Assembly: GCA_000711775.1 (NCBI GenBank)
Contig: ARYC01017371.1
Location: forward strand, 1 to 64,000
DNA length: 64,000 nt
Origin: Oxytricha trifallax
Taxonomy: Eukaryota; Ciliophora; Spirotrichea; Sporadotrichida; Oxytrichidae
Direction: 5' to 3'
Shown here one piece after another: positions 1 through 10,900 of the stretch. Made by a program: the position numbers and the translations under genes. The notes under the pieces are model-generated. The model did not search any database and was not told where the DNA came from. It worked only from the letters and a program-made list of their open reading frames with translations. How positions within the stretch are numbered: the first letter of the stretch is position 1; the number at the start of each line of letters is the position of its first letter.

Positions 1-255
1 GATTTATAGCTTAACTCTTTAGAAAAATCTGGTACTGGCATCTTCTTGATGAAGGAATAGAGCAAGCTTCACAGAGAGCGAAAGTCGCAGACAAAGTATG
101 AAGTCAGCAAGAGACTATATTCAAATATTCAGCCACCAGAGTCAATGAACAAAGATGCTGGAGCTGGCAGTAAGAGAAGAAACATAGGTGGAGGGAAGCA
201 AGAAATAGAAGAAAAGAAAGAGAAGCCAGCTCCCTCTAAAGAATTTTAAATGTGA
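1..255 (+). CDS. TBE#1 22-kDa protein, C-terminal part
   Basis: The frame ends ..EF*M then TGA at 253-255 with TAA/TAG read as Gln. It matches the C-terminal part of the plus-strand ORF in TBE#2 (11409-12196) and the minus-strand ORF in TBE#3 (20354-21134): a Lys/Glu/Arg-rich tail containing the shared motif RRNIG. The function of the TBE 22-kDa protein is not established in the sequence or, to my knowledge, biochemically. It converges on the transposase gene, with about 45 bp between the two stops. The N-terminal part is outside the window. Confidence 0.75.
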
Positions 256-299
256 CTTAAATATTCATCAACTTAACTACAAAACTTATTTATATACAT

Positions 300-1324
300 T
301 CACTCTCCCTTCTTTAGCACACTTTTAAGCCAACAAATTATCTACTCTCTTCGCTGAGCTTTAATAAAGTCTACTGTATCGATAGGTAGGTCATGCATCA
401 AGTGATATAGCAGCAGTTTCTTGTAACGACCTTTTAATATTCCCCAGTAGAACTCAATTCCATTAAACTATGGACTGTAAGGTACGTTGACAATGCCGTT
501 ATTCTAAGTTGTTCATAACTCTTCCTTGTTTCTTTGATCTTATGAACAGAAAGATTATCAACGAACAGTATAATATCTTATTCAAAGTACTTCACTCTCA
601 GCTGCTCTAAGAACTTAATATACTGCTCTGTCTTAATAGAGCGAGGATGAATAACATAAGTTTCTAAACCAGCATCCTCGCTAATTCCTCCAAGAATTGC
701 CATTGTTTATACCTTGACTTTCTAGTCATAAACTTCTATGTTGCTATGCCTCTTTACCAAGACTTCTAGATGAAAGTGTTGAAGTAAACACAGCCTCGTC
801 AGCATGAATAAACTTAATATTATTCTATTAGGCTCTCTGCATTTAATTATAAATATAATTTAAGTTGTTGTTGTAAAATGGCAGAGTGAAATCAATTACT
901 CTCTTGATACGATTTACACCTTCGTAAGAGATACCGTTTCGTTTATAAATGTTTGCAACAGACTATGCAGAGATCTTCAACTCAGGGAACTGGCGATAAA
1001 ACATAATAGATCGTTAGTCGAGAGAGAAGTGAGCCCAATACTTCAAAGTTTTTTCATTAATAAGATAGTCAATATGCTTCTATAGAAACTTAGACTTCCT
1101 CTTAGGCTAAGAACTCAGCAATTATTGCTTTAATTATACAGCTTTCAAGCAGTGAAAGAGAACAGTTGAGGGACTACGCTTTAAGAGCAGTGCAATAGAC
1201 TTATAATTAAGTACTGGTTGAACTTATTCACTGTATATATCACATCATAACGCAGTTTAAACACTAAATCTATATACGCTTCATCATAAATAGACCCCAA
1301 AAGCTTGCAATTTTAGTCTCGCAT
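300..1324 (-). CDS. TBE#1 42-kDa transposase (IS630/Tc1-like DDE)
   Basis: Minus-strand frame from an ATG at 1324 to a TGA at 300-302, about 340 codons with TAA/TAG as Gln. The family (TBE transposase, IS630/Tc1/mariner superfamily DDE_3) cuts and rejoins element ends and in Oxytricha takes part in germline DNA elimination. Visible motifs include an N-terminal helix-turn-helix-like region, the VDNLSVHK block with the second catalytic Asp, and the NVPYSP..NGIE..W block with the catalytic Glu. The C-terminus matches TBE#2 and TBE#3. Several places need a shifted frame to keep alignment with TBE#3, so this copy may be decayed; I did not verify every codon. Confidence 0.8.
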
Positions 1325-1405
1325 TTATTTAATAACCCCAACCCCTAACAAATTCCCTACAAATCAAAGCACTTATAAACCTCATTAAGGGGTTTTGGGG
1401 TTTTG

Positions 1406-2558
1406 AATAAGAAACAGGTCTTTGGGGAAATTGATAAATATATTAAGAGATAATCCAAAATAACTTGCTTAAGTTCAACCTTAAACTAACGATCCTCTTT
1501 ATTAGCTTCTTGATGGTTTTAAAGATGACATTAAGTTTTTACAAAAGTCTAGCAAATATGAAAAGTAAAACTTTAACTTAAAAACTAGACTGCTAATGGA
1601 AGATGATAATCCAATTGCGAGTAGATGCAGTCATTGCAATGTGATTTTAATTTAGACAATTGCTCCTCCTGACAGTGTTTCAATTCTTGAGAAGTATAAT
1701 CCCGAAGATTCTCAGTCATTAGTAGTCTAATATTGCAATATTCTTAAGCAAATTTAGGACATTAGCAAGACAGATAGCATTAGTGAATATATAGAAAAGG
1801 TCTACTTGAATGCCAAAAGAAATTCAGCTTTTGACCTGGCAAATAAAATGCTTAAGTTTTTGAATTAAGTAGAGCAGGAAGTACAAAATATCATTACTAA
1901 GAATTCAACAAACCAATAACTGAATAATTAAGATCATAGTGAGTAAAAAATCAAGGAATCTATCTATCTTGATATTTAGAGATAAGCTGAGTCTAAGATA
2001 AACGAGAGAAGAACCAGAAAATATGATTTGACAATCATTTAGAGAAGAATTCACAATGTTTTAAAGAAAAAGATTCAAGCAAAAGTTAAGTAAATTTAAG
2101 AAAAGGAGCTTTTGCTCTACAAAGTCACGCTTTATAATTTCTAATATGGACTTGCTAATCATGAACTAAAGCATTTAGCTGATGCCTATACATTGAAACA
2201 CATGAGGAAAGTTATAGATTTTACTACTGGAGCTAAAATGAGTGTCAACTTATTCAAGAATCTGAGGAATGAACAAAAACTAGGTTTAAGAGCTATTGTT
2301 AAGAAAAGTGCTTCAGGGTTGCTTAAAAATTAAACCATCACAAATATCAAACTTAAATAACTGAAACCACTGTAATAAATTTAAATTTCTTTTGATATTA
2401 GATTTTATAGGATTAATAAATGTGAGTTCTTCTTTATTGAATATAAAACTCAATTTCATGAAAAGTAAATTAATATAAATAATTAGTTATCTATAATCAT
2501 AAAAAAAGTGTGGCAAATAGTTATTTAAAATATTTATAAAAAAAGTTAATAAAAATGA
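1406..2558 (+). CDS. Unknown protein, N-terminus cut off by TBE#1
   Basis: One open frame (TGA-only code) runs from the TBE#1 boundary to a TGA at 2556-2558, about 384 codons. It is open all the way to the AAT target copy at 1406, so the 5' MDS probably lies beyond TBE#1, left of the window. Readable parts: a CSHC pair near residue 68, a Gln-rich charged middle, a basic helical stretch (RRIHNVLKKKIQ), and a C-terminal part rich in Phe/Ile (FYRINKCEFFFIE). I do not recognise a family. The last 70 codons are AT-rich and could include an unexcised IES. Internal Met at 1596 could serve as a start if the gene were not interrupted. Confidence 0.6.
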
Positions 2559-2645
2559 TAATTGCTTAATGAGCAATAATTTTCTTATTTAAAAGAGAAA
2601 TCTTTTTAACTAGTACTATTTATTAATATCTTTTGAAGGTTATAA

Positions 2646-3023
2646 ATGCGAGGATCTCTCAATTAATATAAAGCTAGTTTTTAGAGAATAGCAATGGTCA
2701 TTCTGTGGACCACCAAAAATTTTATCAGAGGCTGTACTTTTGACTTTTTTTATTACACAAAAAGAGCTTTTGGAAATGAGGAAAAACATAAAAAACCCCG
2801 AATACAAAAAGTAAGTTTCCTCCCCATATTTCTCCGTTATTTAGTATAACATTTTATGATTAGGTTGATGCTTGCTAACTCGTTGGAATTTGATAGTCAT
2901 AAATTGATGAAGATATTTAATGAGATGGATAGGTCTAAATCAGCATATTTACTCAACTCAGGTGCCACTCCCTTAATTTTACAAAAGACTCAAGGCGAAA
3001 GTCAGAATGAAAACAGAATTTGA
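2646..3023 (+). CDS. Small ORF, unknown
   Basis: ATG at 2646 to TGA at 3021-3023, 125 residues using TAA/TAG as Gln, with no need for an IES or intron. The N-terminal half is rich in aromatic and hydrophobic residues; the C-terminal half (LEFDSHKLMKIF..) is helical and polar. It lies between the TBE#1-interrupted gene and the coiled-coil gene on the same strand, so it could be a separate small nanochromosome gene or a terminal MDS of the upstream gene. A GTAAGT..TTAG pair (about 2812-2864) would shift the frame if spliced, so I prefer the unspliced reading. No homology recognised. Confidence 0.35.
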
Positions 3024-3127
3024 AATAAATAAATGTATTATTAATAATGATTCGCTTTATACTATAATGTATATTGAAATCTATTTATTGTAAACGTTCC
3101 GTTATTTAAATAAAATTCTAATTTAAA

Positions 3128-5189
3128 ATGGATAGTGTTGAAAAGCTAGTAGATGAAAAGAATGAACTCTGGAGAGCACTCTAGGATGTTCAAGATATAT
3201 TATTATCAAATAAACATGGTTTTATAAAATTAACTATATATTTATTATATTAGAGCAAACAAAGGTAGAGAAAGACCAAGTGACTAAGTTATTCACCGAC
3301 TTCAAATCGCATTTTGAAGTAATAAAAAATCAATGCCAATCTTATCACCACAGACTGGTTGAAGAAATAACTTCAAAGAAAGAAATTTAAAATCTCTATG
3401 AATCTCGCCTCTCAGAGCTCAGGAAATCAATCGAAATAAAGCAGAGAGAAATCGACTAAATTAGTTAGAAGATGGTGCTTCCAATTGACACAGATATTCT
3501 TAGGATGAGGATATAGAAAGATTTGGAGAGTAGGTTTAGAATTGAATTGGAAACGAGGGCGCTGGAACTTGAGAAAATGACTGATGCCTACTATGAGTGC
3601 AAGAGACATATGGAAATTTATAAAACATCACTTGAAAACTAAAAATTTGACACTGAGAAAATTAGGGAACAAACTTTTATGACTTGTAATTCATAATATA
3701 TAAAGGCTTTATTCAAAATTTAAAAAAATTATTTAAATCTTTATTATACTCTATAAGAATACTTCATAATTATAACTACGAATAGCTTTGCTTATTTAAA
3801 AATTAAATATGTTATCTAATTATATTTTTACTTCCAAAATTGTGCAAGAAATGAGAGAAAAGCATAAAATGGAGCTCAATGAAATTTTCGAGGAAAATCA
3901 ATCGCTGTAACTAAAACTTGAAGAGCAAAGAGACCGAGAAACTATCAGACAGGTGAGAAGAGAACTTGATGAATATAAAAAGAAGTGTAGTGATTAATCT
4001 CTTGAATTGAATGAACTCAGAAAGGATAGGGAAAGCTTGAAATTAGAGAGAAATGAATTAATCATTAAGCAAGCTAAAGAACTGGAAGATGAAAGAAACG
4101 TGAGAAGGACTCTAAACACCGAAAATGGTAAGAATCAGATAATTGTTTAAATTTAATGTTATAGATAAGTTTAAATTCAGAATCAGATGTCTTGAGGATG
4201 ATTTGCAAAAGCAGCAACTTAAAACTGAGAAGAAAACTTAAGAAGTTAATGCCACTATGGCTGATAAAACTTCAACTTTGAGCATTTTAAAAGAGAAAGA
4301 AATTATGCTTGATACCTTCAAAAGACAAGTCAATGAATTGAGGGAAGAGTTGCATCAAAGAGAACTTGATTTAGAATAGCATTTCAGAAGGCAGGTTGAT
4401 GAGGACAAAGATAAGGGGATTATGGAGAGAAAAGAAAAAACAAAGCTGTAGAAAGAACTTGAAATCTTAGAAAAGAACTACATTGAGCTAGAGTAGAGGA
4501 GAAAAGCTGATGTTACTATAGGACAAGAAGAATATGAGAAGTTACAAAGATAGCACAGAGTTTTAACTGAAGAGAGAAACATTTACCTTAACAAGGTTTA
4601 ACAACTTCAAGCTGACTATGATGATCTTATGAAGCAATACCAAGGTAAGACTGACGAGCTAGATATGGTTGATAGAGAGTACAAGAAGATTCAAGAGAAG
4701 CATAGAGAAGTCATGAACTCAGAATATAACCTCTAAACTGCAAAGGATCACTTGGAAACATCAGTAAGAGTTTCATAGGAAGAGTTACAAAGAGTCCATG
4801 CTGAATATGAGGAGAGCGTTTATAGATGGAAATAAGAGCGCAATGACCTACACTAAAAGCTCTCTGAATTTTCCAAGGCACTTGATAGAGCCAAAGATGA
4901 ATCAATTAAGAGCAAATTGCACTCTAAATAGTACAAGGAGAAAGTTAAACTTGCAAACAACACCATTAAAGCGCTCGGTTAAAAAGTTGCCTAATATGAG
5001 CTTGAAAGATAGGCTGAGAGGGATGTAGATGATATGCGAGTGGGCAGTTAACATATTGCTGATAATATGGGTAGAGAGTCACATCATAGTAATAGAGGGT
5101 CAGATTAAGATTTCAAGGACGTACTCTAGAGAATACTTAATGACGATCATTTAAAGCATGAAATGCGCAGAATTTTAAACTAGTCTTGA
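3128..5189 (+). CDS. Coiled-coil protein, centrosome/basal-body type
   Basis: ATG at 3128, TGA at 5187-5189. After removing intron 1 (3219-3253, 35 nt), one IES (3686-3833) and intron 2 (4128-4164, 37 nt) the frame is continuous, roughly 600 residues. Almost the whole protein is predicted coiled coil: long runs of Glu/Lys/Arg/Gln with heptad spacing (ELEKMTDAYYE, LQADYDDLMKQYQ, EYEKLQRQH), with no globular domain. Such proteins in ciliates are usually basal-body or cytoskeletal; that is inference from composition only. The start is the first ATG before the conserved coil and follows an AT-rich leader. Confidence 0.75.
3686..3833. other. IES in coiled-coil gene, pointer ACTT
   Basis: Direct repeat ACTT at 3682-3685 and 3830-3833. 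Joining on one copy gives ..M T S K I V Q E M.. in frame; unjoined, the frame shifts. The interior is extremely AT-rich. An intron reading (GT at 3686, AG at 3849-3850) would also restore the frame, so the IES call is likely but not certain. Confidence 0.65.
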
Positions 5190-5283
5190 TTGAAAATATA
5201 TATAAATAAACAGCTTGATGAAGCTAATAATTGCTTAATAATTAATTCGTCAATATTAATTTTTAAAATTTATAATTTAATCA

Positions 5284-5906
5284 ATGGCTTAAAATAATAC
5301 AGATAAAAAGCGAGACTAGAAAGTAGACTTTTTCAAAAATTAATTTAGAAAAGAACTGGACCACTTAAAGTATCGCTAGCATAAAGTATGTTTTAATTTT
5401 TTAGCACAATTATTTTACCTTTATTATCAACTTTTTTCTTTCTACTTGTTAATTTATTGAACGTTAGTTCAGTAACAATTTTGATATACGACCCTTTGAT
5501 TTAAGTGTATGATGTGATTAAAGTATAGAGAGAGCAATACAAATGTTTATATGAACATTGCTATCCATTGACTGAAGAAATGTGGCTTAGAGAAACTTAA
5601 TTTAATTTTTTGAGGGCAGATTTCTGTGCCAAATATTGCAACAAAAATATGACTGGAATTGAAGCTATGCAACAACAAGCATTAATGAAGTTTTTAATAT
5701 ATTAAATTTAATTATTATATTTAAATATTTCTTATATAGATAGATAATTAAATATTCTTAATTATTTAATTAAGTTTTTGAAAGATTCACAAGAGAAGTG
5801 TGACTAAATATAGAAGGATAAAGAATGGAATAATTGCATATAAATTGCAGCTTAACCTCATGTTAAGAATATTAATGAGCTGATTGAAAAGCTTTTGGAA
5901 GATTGA
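5284..5906 (+). CDS. Small Cys-motif protein, FAM136A/DUF842-like
   Basis: ATG at 5284, TGA at 5904-5906. Joining three MDSs across two pointers gives about 138 residues. The core has paired cysteines (CLYEHC about residue 48 and CAKYC about residue 74), a third Cys (EKC about residue 102) and NNC about residue 113, followed by a helical tail. The spacing resembles DUF842/FAM136A mitochondrial intermembrane-space proteins (KC..C.PL.. then C..HC), but the first pair is CX4C rather than CX3C, so I hold the family loosely. It sits between two same-strand genes with 90-170 bp spacers. Confidence 0.7.
5388..5506. other. IES 1 of FAM136A-like gene, pointer AAGT
   Basis: AAGT occurs at 5384-5387 and 5503-5506. 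Joining gives ..RQHKVYDVIK.. in frame; direct read-through shifts the frame. About 119 bp, T-rich. Confidence 0.8.
5696..5779. other. IES 2 of FAM136A-like gene, pointer AAGTTTTT
   Basis: An 8-bp repeat AAGTTTTT at 5688-5695 and 5772-5779 brackets 84 bp of nearly pure A/T. Joined frame: ..LMKFLKDSQEKC.. Confidence 0.85.
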
Positions 5907-6073
5907 AAGATTTTTATGGAATTTTTGAAATTAAAATGTAAATATTACAATTTCAAATTGATTATTAGAAATGAAATTGCTAACTTATAAATTTTTCTTT
6001 ATTGTGTAACTTACTTAAGTTATAATTCACATTATAAAGGTAAATTGAAATTAATTAAATTAAATAAATAAAA

Positions 6074-7678
6074 ATGCAAAATAATCAAACGGCAATAAAA
6101 GTAATCATCCAAAACATAATTATTCATTTTCTAATGCTTTTATCTTTAGGTAAAAGCTTATAAGAAAAAACTTAAAAGACATAAGGATGCCGTATTAACT
6201 ATCCATTCACCGAAGGGGTTTGAGGGTGGATTGCTAGTATCAGGTTCTGCAGATCACTCCATAAGAAGTAAGTTCACAAATATATAACATATCCTGTCAT
6301 TTTTTCTCTATAATTTTTGAAGAAGTTCAAAACATATTAATAATATCGTTTAGTCTGGGATTTATTGAAGAAGAAGATTTCAAGTAAAATAAACGTCCAG
6401 AGGCCTGATGAAGAATTCTTGTTTAAATTTAAGGATTAACCAATTCCTAATTACTCAGAGGATCATATCTTAAATAATGTAAGTTATAATTTTTTGGTTT
6501 CATTTATTTGAACTTTTTGAACCAATGAATTAAACCTGCCATATCAAAATTATTATACTTAGATTTATAACAATACTCATCTATATTTTAGCCAAAAGCA
6601 CTTCAGAAGCAAGCGAACTAAAAGAGTGTGTGCTGTTTCTGTTTTAATGGCCCAAAGATTTTCACAGGATATGAAGATGGTTTGATTTGTTCTTGGGACA
6701 TAGATTCTGGGTAATTAAACAACCCATTGATTGGCCACACAAATAAAATCAATCACATCACTTCCACTGATAATGATTTCATATTCTCAGCATCGAATGA
6801 TTGCACAGTCAGACAGTGGAATGTTAAGACAGGGACTTGTGAATCTGTTTTTAAGTTTGCTGATCCAGTTTCTGTAGTACAAATCTCTTACTCATTAAAT
6901 TTAAATGTTTTTCCATTTTTATGCACATTATGAATATATCATGAAAAATAATTATAGAATACTCATTCAATATGATGTTCACTGCATCTTGGGACAAAAT
7001 GGTTAGGATAGTAGATTTAGAAGCAAATAAAGTAACTAAAATATTTGTGGCATCAAAAGAGGCAATTAAGGCTATGATTGTTACAGATAAATATGTTTTT
7101 GTAGCTGGTTGCGATCCTATTATAAGAGGATTCTCCCTTGAGACTGGTGAATGTAAAATGTATCAGGGTCATATTTAATTGCCCATATTAATATTAGAAA
7201 AAACTCTATTATAATCTATATGTACTCTATATTAAAAAATTTCCCAAATAGTCATTAAGGTTGGATATATTGTTTGGAGGTTTACGAAGGTAAGCTTTTC
7301 TCTGGTGGTGATGACAAAACCATAAAGATTTGGGACATCGAATCTACTAAAATGTTAGAGGAATTAAATGGTCATGAAAACGGAGTGACCTGCCTAGCTT
7401 TTGCCAATTAGGAACTGTTCTCTGGGTCATATGATCATTACATCATTTGCTGGGATATGCTCGAAATTGAAAAGCGCATTCATGAAAGAGACCTTATGAG
7501 GCAATTTCAATTTTATAATAAAATTTAGCAGTTAATATAATAGATTTATAGAAAAATTAAATAAATTAGGCAAGAAGATATCAGGAGTAGGAAAGTTGAA
7601 GTATTTTGGAGAATAATAGAAGCTAAGAGAGGCAAGAAAAAGAAGAAGGGAGGCAAGAAGAAGAAAGGAAAGAAGTGA
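6074..7678 (+). CDS. WD40-repeat beta-propeller protein with Lys-rich tail
   Basis: ATG at 6074, TGA at 7676-7678. Three introns (6101-6149, 6268-6354, 6479-6591) and two IESs are needed for a continuous frame of about 400 residues. At least seven WD-type blades are visible, including SGSADHSIRIWD, TGYEDGLICSWD, SASNDCTVRQWN, ASWDKMVRIVD, SGGDDKTIKIWD and SGSYDHYIICWD. A charged coil and a C-terminal KKKKGGKKKK tail follow the propeller. WD40 proteins are scaffolds; no specific complex can be named. The N-terminus (AYKKKLKRHKDAV) leads straight into blade 1, supporting the chosen start. Confidence 0.85.
6897..6967. other. IES in WD40 gene, pointer TACTCATT
   Basis: TACTCATT at 6889-6896 and 6960-6967. 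Joining gives ..VQISYSFNMMFTASWD.. and restores a WD40 blade; unjoined the frame hits a TGA. 71 bp. Confidence 0.9.
7173..7255. other. IES in WD40 gene, pointer GTCAT
   Basis: GTCAT at 7168-7172 and 7251-7255. Joined frame: ..CKMYQGHQGWIYCLEVYEG.., a canonical blade start (GH..W(I/V)). 83 bp. Confidence 0.9.
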
Positions 7679-7992
7679 GAAAAATATATTATCATTACAC
7701 TAATCGCACACTGTTTGTAAATTTATTTAAGAATTGCATCCAAATATTTAGACAAAACTAAAATTTCAACATTCATCTATTTATTATTCAGAGAAATGCA
7801 AGAGTACAATTAATTTAATTAAACAAGATAAATATTGCCCTAAAAATACTAAATTAAAATTGAATTTACTGCTCCAGATTATTTATATAAACAACTATAA
7901 ATTAAATTATAAAAATGATAATTTTGAAATCTGGAAATAAATAAATAACTCTATTTTAATTATATCATTGCAATATTAACTTTAGTCTAGTA

Positions 7993-10900
7993 TCAATTAG
8001 ATTTCTGATCAAATTAGTCTTTAGCAGCTTGATCAATAACATCTCCCACTCTAAACTGCTTGGAAACTTTGCTTTCTGAGTCTCCTTTGGTCATTCTCTG
8101 AGCATCCTTCAATGATGAATCAAATTCAATGTTCATATCAGCATCTTCTGTTTTACCCTGTGTAGTTGAGTCACTTGATGCCTTCAACCTTCTTTGAGGT
8201 TTTAATTCGTGTTCACCAAGAGCTTAATCGAGGTATTTATCGAGGAAAGTGTAAACTCTGTCTGTGGACACAACTGGGTCAATTGGAGTACCAGAGGACA
8301 CTTAGATGTTGTCGAACATTTACTTGGTTATTAGGCTTGCAAGAGAGGCATCATGCTTTCTCAAATAATTGAGGTTTACAATTAAGGGATGTGAAGCGTT
8401 GATTTCAAGGGTTTAATCCTTGACGCCGTAGCCTTCATCTTATGCAGCTTGTGGATCCATCATCTTCATCATCATTCTCATTGATGAGGATTGTTAACCA
8501 ACAATTATAAAACAAATACTCTCAATTTTTTATATACTTAGATAATATAGCTGGTGCATCCTTGAGTCTTTTTGACAAGGTTACTTTAGCAACTGAGGGT
8601 TAGAGCTCGCTCTTAAGCCAGAGTGAGAAAGTTGGAATTTCGTCTTCTGGTATCTTTGAATCAATAATGGGATCATTCACTTTACCAAGGTCTTTAGAGA
8701 TTTCATCATAAGAAGTTTCAATGTTAACGAATTTCTTTCCCTTGAAAGTTCCAGCTTATGTGAAACATAACTCATCAATATTGTTTGTTAAAATTAGGAC
8801 TGGAATATCAGTTCCCTTAAATGGATCCATAAATGGAGAGTTCATGGCTGAAGATAGCTAAGGTGAGAATGTAAAATATATTTTATCCTGAGTTTTTCCC
8901 ATCTTCTCTATGTAATTATCGAGTGAGACCAGTTTATCATTTGAAAATGTAGAGTTAAATCTAAGTAACTTGAATATAGCCTCTTGATTTTCAGCATCTT
9001 ATGTAACTCCTTCTTTAAGGAATGAACTAAAATCAGCATACCATTTATTGTATCTCTCGGGGTCTTTCTTGGACTCATCTTCGATTAACTTGAGTGTTCT
9101 TCTTGTCAGTGCGTTTCTTAGCTTGCTCATTAATGTTGAATCTTGATAAGTCTCTCTTGAAATGTTCAAGGGTAGATCTTCGCAATCAACTACTCCTTTC
9201 ACAAATCTCATATAATTTGGTAAAAGTTCTTAACAGTTGCTCTTAATTAATACTTTTCTTGAGTACAAATCAAACCCCAAAACCCTTTCAGTAGTTTGAT
9301 TGAGTTTTCGATTGATAAAAGTAGACTATTAGTGCATGCTTTATTAGGGGTTTAATTTTTAAATATTAATAATTTAAGTGAGTATAATAAGCAAGTTTTT
9401 GAAATATTTCACACAAACATAAGCTATGTGGCAGTTCTCTGAATTTAATCATTCTCAGTTGATGTTTGATTGTTTCTATTGTTAATTATTTCTTTTTGCT
9501 TGATTTGAAAATAGTTGAATATGCAAGTTCTCTGAGACCTCCATTTATTTTATTTTTATTGAGGTATTGCTTGATTCTTTACTTAGAATCTCTCTCACCC
9601 CTGCAGCTAAAGTAATCGTTTCTTGGCATGTCGCTCTCTATTATTATTACTGCTAGAGCCCAGATATCCCATTAAGTGTCTCTATCTCTCCAATCCTCTC
9701 TCTCTGGGAAATATCCAGGAGTACCATATACTTTGCCTAATGAAGAGGCTTGCACTCTTTGAGCTCTGTTGAAATAAATTATATAAATTCTAAGAGGTTG
9801 AAAGTTCATCATAATGTTCTCTGGCTTTAAGTCTCTATGAACATAACCAAGCTTGTGAAGCTCTTCAATACCCTCAATTATTTGCTGCAAAATCTAGCCA
9901 ATTTATCTTTGGAATCTATTGTCAGATAAAAATTCTTTGTAAATCATCTCGAGGAGAGGAAATCTAAATACAACATGATCTTTTCCAAGTAAAATAGCGT
10001 CAAGATAAATTATATGCTTACACTCTCTAAACTTTGTTTGTTAAAGAGCATAGTTCTCATTAGCGAATTCCATTTAGAACTTGTCATCAGCAAGGAAGTA
10101 ATTGAATGGATATATTTTATAGGCATATTAGTCATCAGTGATGATTCTCTTCTCTACTTTATCCTCAAGAGTGAGGTAGCTTTCAAGACAAGAATCTAAG
10201 TCAATAATTTTTTAAGATTGGAATCTTTATCGCCTCAATTTTTACTATGATTTTGTTTATCGCAGAGACAGGAAAGTTCTTGACAGCTTTCTTCATTTTG
10301 ACTTACTTCAATACTTCAACTCTAAGAAACTCGGCAGGATTTCTTGATCTTCTTTTTTATAGGAATCTTTTTCCTGTAGGTTCATGAATAAAGACAAAAT
10401 TTTGATTGAGCTTTTTCTTTAAGTGCACTTTGAGGTCTCTTGTATGAGAATACGGCTTCTCACAGAACTCACAGATATATTTGCCATCCTTCTTTTAATG
10501 CTTTAGATACAACCTAGGCATATCGTTATGTATATCTCTCCAAGTCTCTTGTAAGTTAAGTTGACTTGTAAAGGAAAGCTTTATTGCATTCTTTGCATTA
10601 ATAGTCTACTTTGGCTTTTAATGATTAATGCTCTATAGAGGGTTGTTTAAACTCCTCCTCAATTTGCACAGTTTCTATGATAACCTCCTACTTAAATTAT
10701 ATTTAAATCTCAAATCTAGACTGGTCAAAGTTGTCATAAATAGGCTCCCACTGAGTACCACGCTCGCGTCTCTACTTTTCTTGATTGCTGGAATGATAAT
10801 TTTTGTTGACTTTACCCTAGTAATGCCGCTCTTCTTAAAAGGTTAGCGCTCATTTTAGTTGACTGATAAATTTTATTATAATAATGATAAAATTCAGGCA

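Larger units (their letters stand above)
1..1405. mobile_element. TBE: TBE#1 transposon, right part (left end outside window)
   Basis: Class II telomere-bearing element of oxytrichid germlines. The right end reads GGGGTTTTGGGGTTTTG (1389-1405) and is followed by AAT (1406-1408), the expected ANT target copy. About 75 bp of terminal inverted repeat can be matched to the ends of TBE#3 (same motif near TGATTTGTAGGG), so #1 and #3 form one end-type. It carries the end of the 22-kDa gene (+) and the whole 42-kDa transposase gene (-), in the order known for TBE1. The 57-kDa gene must lie to the left. The flanking coding frame on the right is open right up to the element, which suggests insertion within a gene. 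Confidence 0.93.

Noticed and set aside
1329..1345. Somatic telomere at AACCCCAACCCC
   Set aside because: It is within the terminal inverted repeat of TBE#1, not a chromosome end.
2806..2866. Intron in the small ORF (GTAAGT..TTAG)
   Set aside because: Splicing would shift into an early TGA; the unspliced frame remains open to 3021.
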